Positions 9,966-16,945 of a stretch of DNA of 64,000 nt are shown here, in pieces. Position numbers and translations under genes: made by a program. Source of the stretch: Poecilobothrus nobilitatus (lineage: Eukaryota > Arthropoda > Insecta > Diptera > Dolichopodidae); NCBI GenBank assembly GCA_947095535.1, contig OX352772.1, positions 106,681,672 through 106,745,671 of the forward strand, written 5' to 3'. Position 1 is the stretch's first letter. Each line of letters begins with the position of its first letter. The notes beneath the pieces are model-generated. The model made no database searches and was not told the origin of the DNA. It saw only the letters and a list, made by a program, of their open reading frames with translations.

Positions 9966-10864
9966 ATGATGAATTTTATGCCACTTTACTCAATGATTCA
10001 TCTATGAACTATTATCCAGAAAATTCATTATCATCTTTTACAAATAAAATGAATAAATACATGTGTGATTCAAGGTGGAAAGTCGGTATTTCAGAAATGT
10101 ATGTTAATGATTTCCTTCCAAATGTGTATGGTGAAGAATGGGAAAAAAGTACTCAAATATTTATTAAAGGTATGCAGAAAGATATGATAGGGGTTGGAAC
10201 ATCATATATTCCATACATAGAAAAACAAATGATATGCGACTGGAAAGTTTTTCTACTACCAACACTAATTCAAAATATACGCCCACTTAATAGGTTTACA
10301 AGAAAAGAAGTTGAACGACAGTTGATTTGGAGAATTTTTAATTTTATAAACGATGAAGTTCATTATACACAACCAATAAAAGCTGAGGAGATGCCTAAAA
10401 ATTTAAGTTACACCACAATATGTGTTACTAAGCCTAAAATAGATATAAAAATAAGAGCAAATTACGCTTATACCCTCGAAGGACTTTTGACAACATGTTT
10501 CAATCAAGTATCTTTTAAAGTTACAGATTTTAAAAAATATAAATCACGTGTAATAGAAGCTTTCAAAACTTTTATAGATAGTGTACAATTGATTCCCATT
10601 AGTAAACCAGATATGTTTTTTATATACACAGATATAATTGAACCGCAAAAACTAGGTGATAAAGATATAAGGTGTTTAAGATCTGTTAACATACAAAATT
10701 CTTTCACTGATACTGTAAAAGAATTCAGTAATATTCAATATTGCAATGTGGAGAAATCATTTAATAACATTTCATTACTTTTATGTGATAAATATGGATA
10801 CAAAATAAACTTTTCCAATAGTTCAATTACAACAAAAATTGTATTACATTTTAAAAAAGTATAA
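9947..10864 (+). CDS. Maverick virion protein, candidate penton-like minor capsid protein
   Basis: The 305-residue frame begins MDNIQVNDEFYATLLNDSSM and continues with YYPENSLSSFTNKM and WKVGISEMYVNDF. Proteins that begin with this FYxTLxSxSS...YPxNxxxxF...WxVGxxE pattern are widespread in metazoan Mavericks and sit beside the major capsid gene. Single jelly-roll minor capsid proteins are expected at this position, so a penton role is plausible but not shown by motif alone. The frame has no lesion. A TATAAATA box overlaps its stop codon and serves the next gene. Confidence 0.5.
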   Translation: MDNIQVNDEFYATLLNDSSMNYYPENSLSSFTNKMNKYMCDSRWKVGISEMYVNDFLPNVYGEEWEKSTQIFIKGMQKDMIGVGTSYIPYIEKQMICDWKVFLLPTLIQNIRPLNRFTRKEVERQLIWRIFNFINDEVHYTQPIKAEEMPKNLSYTTICVTKPKIDIKIRANYAYTLEGLLTTCFNQVSFKVTDFKKYKSRVIEAFKTFIDSVQLIPISKPDMFFIYTDIIEPQKLGDKDIRCLRSVNIQNSFTDTVKEFSNIQYCNVEKSFNNISLLLCDKYGYKINFSNSSITTKIVLHFKKV

Positions 10865-10867
10865 ATA
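10860..10867 (+). promoter_or_regulatory. TATA box overlapping a stop codon, upstream of the membrane-active-like gene
   Basis: TATAAATA spans the TAA stop of the preceding gene (10,862-10,864) and lies 51 bases before the ATG at 10,911. Spacing fits a short 5' leader. Confidence 0.5.
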
Positions 10868-10910
10868 AAAGCGATTTTACAAAACTATATATTATTTTAT
10901 TTTATTCATT

Positions 10911-11351
10911 ATGGAGAGAGCGTACTACAAATATTATTTAGTTCAATCAGGAAAAGGTCTTGAGGATATTGGTCCTTTGTTACACTCAATTGTACCTTAC
11001 CAAAGGGGACGAGGGTTAGGGAGCTTTTTCGGTGGTCTTTTTAGATATTTAAAACCAATATTTACGTCTGGAGCTAATATATTAAAAAAAGAGGTTATTA
11101 ACTCTGGTATTAATGCATTATCTGATATTGCCACAGGTGCAAATGTAAAAGAAGTGGTTCAAGATCGAAGTAAAGAGATAATGAAAAATGTAAGGCGAGG
11201 TGCAGTTCGGAAACTCAATAAAATGTATGGACAAGGCAAAAGAAAACGAAGAAAATCTATAAAAAGACCTCTTATTAATAATTTAAATTATTTTACGTCG
11301 AAGCGACGCAAAGTTAATAACACAAACAAACAAAAAGATATTTTTGAATAA
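10911..11351 (+). CDS. Candidate membrane-active virion protein (adenovirus pVI/PX-like)
   Basis: The 146-residue product has a Gly-rich start (GRGLGSFFGGLFRYLKPIF) that would form an amphipathic helix, then a helical segment (LKKEVINSGINALSDIATG) and a very basic tail (GQGKRKRRKS, later KRRK). The pattern of GxGxGSxFxxLFR followed by a K/R-rich tail is shared by proteins placed just before the major capsid gene in Mavericks and adintoviruses. Those have been compared with the adenovirus membrane-lytic protein VI. The assignment rests on composition and position. The frame is intact. Confidence 0.5.
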   Translation: MERAYYKYYLVQSGKGLEDIGPLLHSIVPYQRGRGLGSFFGGLFRYLKPIFTSGANILKKEVINSGINALSDIATGANVKEVVQDRSKEIMKNVRRGAVRKLNKMYGQGKRKRRKSIKRPLINNLNYFTSKRRKVNNTNKQKDIFE

Positions 11352-11353
11352 TT

Positions 11354-12422
11354 ATGATTGAATGTATGAAATCAGAGCTTGATATTTTTAAAACACAGCC
11401 TATTCAGTCAAGTATTTTACGATCTGAAGAAATTTCCTATAACCCTATTGCTTCTTTAGATAATCCGTCTGTCATAGAATTTGTTTCACTAGGACACGGT
11501 GATACATATAGAGACTTGTCTTCGACATATCTAAAATTAAAAGTACAAATTTTAAAAAAAGATGGAACTCAATGGAATAAAGATAAAAAAACTGATGGAA
11601 CACCTATACAACAACCAAGTGTGGTTAATAATATGTTACATTCATTAATAAGACAATGTAATGTTCAACTAAATGGAAAGAATATATCTCCATCAGATGG
11701 CAATTATCATTACAGAGCTTATATTGAATCATTGTTAAATTCAATTTGCAGATGATACTGATGAATCTCAACTGAAAATTTTAGAAGCCACTTTATTTAT
11801 GAGACATGTAACAATTAATCCTAGTGTGCTATTAGCACATAATGCTGTATTGGAAAAAACTAATGTCAAATACAATTACAAACGGGTAGAGGTAAAAACT
11901 TTTACCATTCCACAGAATAGTTCATCAATATCACTTAATAATGTTTTTATTGGACAGTTGCCCAACACAATCATTTTTTGCATGACAGAAAATACAGGTT
12001 ACTCTGGAAAAAGGTCAAAAAACCCATACAATTTTAAACATTTTGATATTTCACAATTTGTGTTAAACGTAAATGGTGTTCAAATACCTAATTCAGCAAT
12101 TGAAACCAGTTTTTCAGATGACAATAATTGCTGTACAAGAGCATACAGTACACTTTTTTCGGGAACTGGAATTTACCATAATGATAAAGGTCATCAGATA
12201 ACAAAAACCATGTTTAGTAATGGGTTTTTCATTCTAGCTTTTGATTTAACTCCAGATTCATCAGGAAATGAAGTGTGTCAAGGTCTACTAAATCAAGGTA
12301 CAGTTAGAATTGAGGCAAGACTATCAAAACCACTTACATCTACACTGACTGCTATTGTTTATGGAGAATTTGATGCAAGTTTACAAATTGATAAAAACCG
12401 AAATATATTCTCAAACCTATAA
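11354..12422 (+). pseudogene. Maverick major capsid protein (double jelly-roll), frameshifted and shortened
   Basis: The first part (11,354-11,755) starts with the typical ELDIFKTQPIQSSILRSE and ISYNPIASLDNPSVIEF, then GHGDTYRDLSSTYLKLKV and QCNVQLNGKNISPS. This is the first jelly-roll of the capsid family often annotated as F54H12.2-like. A one-base shift near 11,740-11,750 moves the text into the frame that ends at 12,422 (SPSVLLAH-like block NPSVLLAHNAVLEK, VKTFTIPQ, second jelly-roll). In family members I know, roughly 60-80 residues separate the YIESLL and NPSVLLAH blocks. Here only about 25 do, so an internal deletion is also likely. The protein cannot be made whole. Confidence 0.8.
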
Positions 12423-12425
12423 ATA
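12418..12425 (+). promoter_or_regulatory. TATA box overlapping the capsid gene stop
   Basis: TATAAATA covers the capsid stop TAA (12,420-12,422) and lies 42 bases before the ATG at 12,460. A second TATATAAAAG follows at about 12,428-12,438. This repeats the arrangement at 10,860. Confidence 0.5.
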
Positions 12426-12459
12426 GCATATATAAAAGTAAATTTGAATATTTGACAAA

Positions 12460-12792
12460 ATGTCACTGTCTTGTGCACTTCTGGATGTAACATTTTGTAG
12501 TGATGATAATAATACCTTGTTTGCGAAAGATATTTGTATAGTTGGTTTTAAAGAACATTGTAAAAAGTTTGTAAAAGAGCTCAAGTATAAATTTCCAACT
12601 AGGGATTTTATAAATGATAATTTTGATAATTACTCTTTTGGAACTGTGTACAACGATAAAATAAATAAAGAGCTCTGTCAAATACTAGAAAAATTTGATG
12701 TTATTATAACAAATAAAAAAATCAAAAAAGAGTTTTTATCTAATTATATTAAAGAAACAACTAAAGTATATGACTTGAATCAATTTGATTGA
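12460..12792 (+). CDS. Small Maverick protein related to the 7,810-8,379 product
   Basis: The 110-residue frame lies between capsid and protease and overlaps the protease start (TGATG). Its first strand ICIVGFKEH, the KFVKEL block, and the end FDVIITNKKIKKEFLSNYI followed by VYDL match in order and spacing the VLLVDLQ, FLKEL, IYVKGEQKKLFLQKYI and EDL blocks of the protein at 7,810-8,379. I read it as a shortened paralogue with the central region removed. No function is known. The frame is undamaged although the genes on both sides are broken. Confidence 0.55.
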   Translation: MSLSCALLDVTFCSDDNNTLFAKDICIVGFKEHCKKFVKELKYKFPTRDFINDNFDNYSFGTVYNDKINKELCQILEKFDVIITNKKIKKEFLSNYIKETTKVYDLNQFD

Positions 12793-13282
12793 TGAATACC
12801 CTAGAGATAAGTGACGTATTAAGATGTAACAAACACACACGTAAATTTTTAAAGGAGTTTTTGCTCTGGATCAACTCCCCAGAATAATTGAAAAACAAAC
12901 TTTTTTAATTGTAAACACTGATAAATCAAAAGATCCGGGAACACATTGGTTAGCTATTTTTAAGCCAAAGAATGGCTGTGTTGAATATTTTGATTCGTTT
13001 GGTAGAAAACCAGATAAATTAGAAATTTTAAGTTACTTAAAAAATCAATGTATAATTTTTAATAAGAAACAGTTACAAAGTAACTATTCAGATGTTTGTG
13101 GGCAATATTGTTGTGTTTATACATGATATAGATGTTGCGGTTATAGTATGAACGCTTTTTTAAAACAATTTAATAAAGAAAATCATATAGAAAATGACAA
13201 AAATATAATAAATACTTTTCACCATATATTTGAAAATTATAATATTTCTCAATCATGTCTTCCTAAGAGATATAACATTTAA
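12792..13282 (+). pseudogene. Adenain-like cysteine protease (PRO) of Maverick A, broken
   Basis: Mavericks use this protease to mature their virions. The start MNTLEISDVLRCNKHT is typical. After a one-base shift near 12,848-12,855 the text continues FALDQLPRII. The catalytic His is in GTHWLAIF, the acidic residue in YFDSFG and the Cys in DVCGQYCCVYT. A TGA at 13,124-13,126 stands where a Trp-like codon is expected, right after the catalytic Cys. The end is SCLPKRYNI with stop at 13,280-13,282. Two lesions make a functional product unlikely. Confidence 0.85.
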
Positions 13283-13308
13283 TAATAAACTTTAGTGTAA
13301 TTAAAAGA

Positions 13309-13854
13309 ATGGAAGAGCAAAGTCCTAGCATTAATTTGTTGCTGAGTTATACATACTTTCTCAACAGAAGTCACACATTAAAAATAGTTGTCGGATTTGA
13401 CACAGACTTTTTTGAAGTTGCAAGTGTTTTTCATTGGATTGGAATGAAACCAATTATTTTAAAATATCATGAATGGTGTAAATTTTATGACCTATTTCAT
13501 AAAAAATTTTCCAAGCAGTCAATTAAAAATTCAAAATTATGTTTACAAAGTGGATTAAAATCTACAGTAGGACAGAATCTTAGCATTAACAAAGAGGAAG
13601 CTGACGAGTTTTACAGTTTGATTGATTTCCTACATGCAGTAATTGCATATAATAAAACTGCAGAGCCAAATGTAAAGGAATATGTTAAAAAATACATAAA
13701 GACCTGTGAAGAAAAGAATGTTGCAAAGTTGAAAGAAGAGATTTATATTCCGGTTCAAAAATTTAATATACGATGTAATTTTTCTCGACTCTTTTATGAA
13801 ATACCTGTATTTTTACAAAAAAAAAAAAAGATATTAAATAAAACAATTTTGTAA
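13309..13854 (+). CDS. Uncharacterised Maverick protein after the protease
   Basis: A 181-codon open frame starts 26 bases after the protease stop. Landmarks are LKIVVGFDTDFFEVASVFHW, PIILKYHEWCKFYDLFHK and FIDFLH-like SLIDFLHAVIAYNK, with a basic helical tail. The ILKYxEWxxFxxLxxxI pattern occurs in unassigned Maverick proteins. No signal peptide, membrane span or catalytic motif is evident. Its last 150 bases are copied in tandem at about 14,021-14,160. I cannot assign a function. Confidence 0.6.
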   Translation: MEEQSPSINLLLSYTYFLNRSHTLKIVVGFDTDFFEVASVFHWIGMKPIILKYHEWCKFYDLFHKKFSKQSIKNSKLCLQSGLKSTVGQNLSINKEEADEFYSLIDFLHAVIAYNKTAEPNVKEYVKKYIKTCEEKNVAKLKEEIYIPVQKFNIRCNFSRLFYEIPVFLQKKKKILNKTIL

Positions 13855-14020
13855 CTATATAATTTGTTATTTATTTCATTATTTATAAATTAGGTATAAT
13901 TTGTTATTTTATAAATTTGGTATAATTTCTAAATAATCTGGATCTCCTTCTTCATCACTGATATCCCATTAAAAATCATGCCAAGATGTAAAATAGTAAA
14001 AGAAATTCATATAGATCTCG

Positions 14021-14160
14021 AAAGAAAAGAATGTTACAAGGTTAAAAGTAGAGATTTTTATTCCAGTTCAAAAATTTAATGTATGATGTAATTTTTCTCG
14101 GCTCTTTTATGAAATACCTGTGTTTTTACGAAAAAAATTAAATAAATCCATTTTATAACT
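14021..14160 (+). repeat. Tandem partial copy of the 3' end of the preceding gene
   Basis: The text AAAAGAATGTTACAAGG..., TTTATTCCAGTTCAAAA... and TTTTATGAAATACCTGTGTT repeats 13,711-13,855 with about a tenth of the bases changed. It has no start codon in frame and several changes that break the frame, so it is a dead tail duplicate. The intervening 13,856-14,020 is AT-rich without a gene. Confidence 0.75.
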
Positions 14161-14304
14161 ACATATACATATTAACATTAAGTACATTTAAACATGAATC
14201 TGAAAAATAAAGCAACTAAATAAAAGAAATTTATACCTTTTTTGAAATTTATATTTATTTATGAATAATAAAAACTTATATAACTATAAACCAATTTACA
14301 TCTT

Positions 14305-14868
14305 TTATTGGTAATTTGCATATATTTTACCAAACGACTCAGATATATCTATAATATTTAAATTTAAATTTTTATCTTTATATACAAAATGTTCTTTTTC
14401 TTTTATTTCTTTTACAAAATCTGAATTCTCAAAAATATCAGAATATTTTTGAGGTACAAATATAATTAAATTGCGGGTCTCAAAGACCCACTTAAGACCA
14501 TAAATGGTTTTTATTTGTTTAACATTTATTATATGATATAGAGCATCTTGCTCCATATCTTTAGTTTTTAGGAAACTTTTTCTAGTTTCCACATTTTTGT
14601 TATTAAAAGCTTTTTTGAAGCTTTTTTTTGTTGGTGGTTCTTCTTCTTGAAGAAGAATGATTTCTTCTTCTTGTTGTTGTTGAAATTGTTGATGTTGTTG
14701 CTGTTGCTGTTGTGGTTGTTGTTGTTGATGATGATGATGATGATGTTGTTGTTGATGAAGTGTCTGCGATTCCTGTTGAGTTCTTATTCTTTTCCGTTTA
14801 ATTGGGACTAACTCCTGTGTTGGCTCTATTTGCTGAGCGTAGGCGAAAATTTCTGCTGTGTTTTCCAT
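14305..14868 (-). CDS. Maverick polyQ/His protein, candidate single-stranded DNA-binding (OB-fold) protein
   Basis: The 187-residue product has an acidic start, a KRKR patch, then a Gln/His tract at residues about 37-70. The conserved domain follows: FLKTKDMEQDALYHIINVKQ, TIYGLKWVFETRNLIIFVPQ and KYSDIF. The pattern LxxLxxxxxYxIxxxxxxxTxYGxxxVxExxxxIxxLP is shared by insect Maverick proteins and looks like a five-stranded OB-type barrel. Its position among replication genes suggests ssDNA binding during protein-primed replication, which is inference. A relative with the same order of blocks sits at 60,210-60,581 beside another Maverick polymerase. It reads convergent to the virion genes. Confidence 0.6.
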   Translation of the reverse strand: MENTAEIFAYAQQIEPTQELVPIKRKRIRTQQESQTLHQQQHHHHHHQQQQPQQQQQQHQQFQQQQEEEIILLQEEEPPTKKSFKKAFNNKNVETRKSFLKTKDMEQDALYHIINVKQIKTIYGLKWVFETRNLIIFVPQKYSDIFENSDFVKEIKEKEHFVYKDKNLNLNIIDISESFGKIYANYQ

Positions 14869-14946
14869 TTTTGCTTCCTTTTTTCTGTATTATTATTATG
14901 TTGAGCTCTGTCTTTGAATTGACATATCTTAAGAAAAATTCCACTT

Positions 14947-14954
14947 TATTTATA
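14947..14954 (-). promoter_or_regulatory. TATA box of the polyQ/OB-like gene
   Basis: On the minus strand TATAAATA lies 79 bases before the ATG at 14,866-14,868. The related gene at 60,581 has the same box 69 bases upstream (60,650-60,657), so placement is conserved between Mavericks. Confidence 0.55.
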
Positions 14955-15103
14955 CTAAATTTTTCTTCTAAAAAATTGTATTATCAATGTTTAAAAATCA
15001 AAATCCTTAAGAAAACTATTTAAAAACAAAAGTTGTAAAGTAAGTTGTTTATTAATGTAATAAATTCTAATTGATAATAATAAAACTATAATTTTTTTAT
15101 ATA

Positions 15104-15850
15104 ACATTTTTCGCAACATTGTTGCATTTAACAGTGTTCTAAATTTAAGAAAACTCTTCTACATAAATTCCAATTATACTTTTTTATGAAAGAATATTAT
15201 TTTTTATTTACCTATTCCTAAAGTATTTATTTTTATTAGTAAATATTTTTCTATTAACATTTTTGCAACATTGTTGCATTTATCAGTGTTCTAAAGTTAA
15301 GAAAAAATCTTTTACATAAATTCTAATTATACTTTTTTATGAAAGAATATTATTTTTTATTTAGCTATTCCTAAATTATTTATTTTTATTAGTAAATATT
15401 TTTCTATTTTTATTTTTTCTATTAACATTTTTGCAACATTGTTGCATTTAACAGTGTTCTAAAGTTAAGAAAAAATCTTTTACATAAATTCTAATTATAC
15501 TTTTTTATGAAAGAATATTATTTTTTTATTTACCTATTCCTAAATTATTTATTTTTATTAGTAAATATTTTTCTATTTTTATTTTTTCTATTAACATTTT
15601 TGCAACATTGTTGCATTTAACAGTGTTAAAGTTAAGAAAAAATCTTTTACATAAATTCTAATTATACTTTGTTATGAAAGAATATTATTTTTTTATTTAC
15701 CTATTCCTAAATTATTTATTTTTATTAGTAAATATTTTTCTATTTTTATTTTTTCTATTACCATTTTTACAACATTTTTACAACATTGTTGCATTTAATA
15801 GTGCTCTAAAGTTAAGAAAAAATTTTCTACATAAATTCTTATTACACTTT
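15104..15850. repeat. Tandem array, about 170-bp units with GCAACATTGTTGC core
   Basis: Five units lie between the OB-like gene and the integrase. The core GCAACATTGTTGCATTT occurs at 15,113, 15,265, 15,433 and 15,602, with a variant at about 15,780, giving spacings of 152, 168, 169 and 178. Each unit continues with CAGTGTTCTAAAGTTAAG and ACATAAATTCTAATTATAC. The core is a 6-bp inverted repeat around one base. Units 3 and 4 are nearly identical. No reading frame of note exists here. Confidence 0.9.
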
Positions 15851-16798
15851 TTATGAAAGAATATCATATTTACTTATCCATTGATTATGACTATTATCAA
15901 AACCTAAATATTTCACATATACTTTATTGCCTTTTCGTTGTAAAATTTTTTCAATTAAATAATCATTAGGGTCTTTGACACTAGTCAGTTCCTGTTCATA
16001 GAAGCCACCACGAACTAATTTATTTTTATAATCTTTTAAACTATATGTAATCGGGTCTGTCTTGTTTTTGAAAGCTATTTTAAAAACTTCAGTTGAATAG
16101 TTAGGTTCATATCCTTTTTGAAAAGTACCTTTAGACCTTGCAATTCTAACAAAATCACCAACATTAAATTTTCCCTTATTAATTATTTTAGGGTAATTAT
16201 AAATTGAACGAAGAATTTGTTTTTCATTTTGTGATGTAACTTGGTTTGGTTTTAACTTAATTGTACTATGTTTTGTGTTATTATATTTTTCAATTAGTTT
16301 TGGTAAAAATTCTATCCATTTAAAATTTCCTTGTAAACTAAACTGTTTCCACATAATTGATTTTAATGTTCTGGTAAACCTTTCACAAACACTAGCCTTC
16401 ATTTCTGAATAAGTATGATAGTGATTTATTTTATAGCTTTTCATTAAATTTTGGAATTTTTTGTTGAAAAATTCTTTTCCCTGGTCAGAATGAATATTTT
16501 TTGGAGACTTCCCCTCCCTTTTAAAAATCTTTTCCATACTTTTAACTACGTCATGTGCTGCCCTTGATTTAACTTTTTCGGCATATGCATATTTTGAAAA
16601 TATATCGATAACAGTTAAGAGAAACTTGTATCCATTATTTACTTTTTGATAGGCCGACATATCTACAAGATCAATTTCCCATGTATCATTTAACCCTCTT
16701 TGAGATATTTTTCGTCTCCGAAATCTACGTCTAACTGGACGATGAATTTCAGATACTATTTGTGCTTTTGACATTATTATTGAAGAGTTAAACTGCAA
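15851..16798 (-). CDS. Maverick retroviral-type integrase with C-terminal chromodomain
   Basis: The integrase joins the linear element to target DNA. The DDE core has D43 (TWEIDLVDM), D105 (NIHSDQGKEF) and E139 (KASVCERF), with roughly 34 residues between the last two. The linker KFNVGDFVRIARSKGTFQKG follows, and a chromodomain occupies about residues 280-315 (DYLIEKILQRKGNKVYVKYL, then WISKYDI). The likely start is Met9 at 16,774, because the copies at 47,028 and 57,117 begin with the same MSxxQVVSEIHR. No N-terminal HHCC zinc domain is present in any copy. The frame is intact. It lies downstream of, and in the same direction as, the polymerase. Confidence 0.92.
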   Translation of the reverse strand: MQFNSSIIMSKAQIVSEIHRPVRRRFRRRKISQRGLNDTWEIDLVDMSAYQKVNNGYKFLLTVIDIFSKYAYAEKVKSRAAHDVVKSMEKIFKREGKSPKNIHSDQGKEFFNKKFQNLMKSYKINHYHTYSEMKASVCERFTRTLKSIMWKQFSLQGNFKWIEFLPKLIEKYNNTKHSTIKLKPNQVTSQNEKQILRSIYNYPKIINKGKFNVGDFVRIARSKGTFQKGYEPNYSTEVFKIAFKNKTDPITYSLKDYKNKLVRGGFYEQELTSVKDPNDYLIEKILQRKGNKVYVKYLGFDNSHNQWISKYDILS

Positions 16799-16820
16799 AT
16801 GTGAATTTGAATAAAATCAG

Positions 16821-16822
<2 letters not shown>

Positions 16823-16852
<30 letters not shown>

Positions 16853-16866
16853 CTGATATATATATG
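16823..16866. repeat. (TA)n microsatellite between integrase and polymerase
   Basis: A run of about 14 TA units is flanked by ATCAGTA and TACTGAT, so the whole could fold as a hairpin. A second short TATATATATG run follows. It fills most of the gap between the polymerase stop and the integrase start. Confidence 0.9.
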
Positions 16867-16945
16867 TAAATAATTTTTTGGCTATATTCTGAAAATTAAA
16901 AACGGTAAAATTAAAAGATTTTGTTTAATGCTGTAATTTAATAGT

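Noticed and set aside
14640..14760. CAA/CAG/CAT-rich stretch as a free microsatellite.
   Set aside because: It lies in frame within a conserved protein whose relative at 60,400-60,500 has the same Gln/His tract, so it is coding.
15104..15850. Regularly spaced repeats resembling a CRISPR array.
   Set aside because: Units are about 170 bp with similar sequence throughout and no short repeat/unique spacer structure; the setting is a eukaryotic transposon.
15674..15856. Hydrophobic 60-codon frame as a small membrane protein.
   Set aside because: It is a product of T-rich tandem repeats and lies opposite the end of the integrase.
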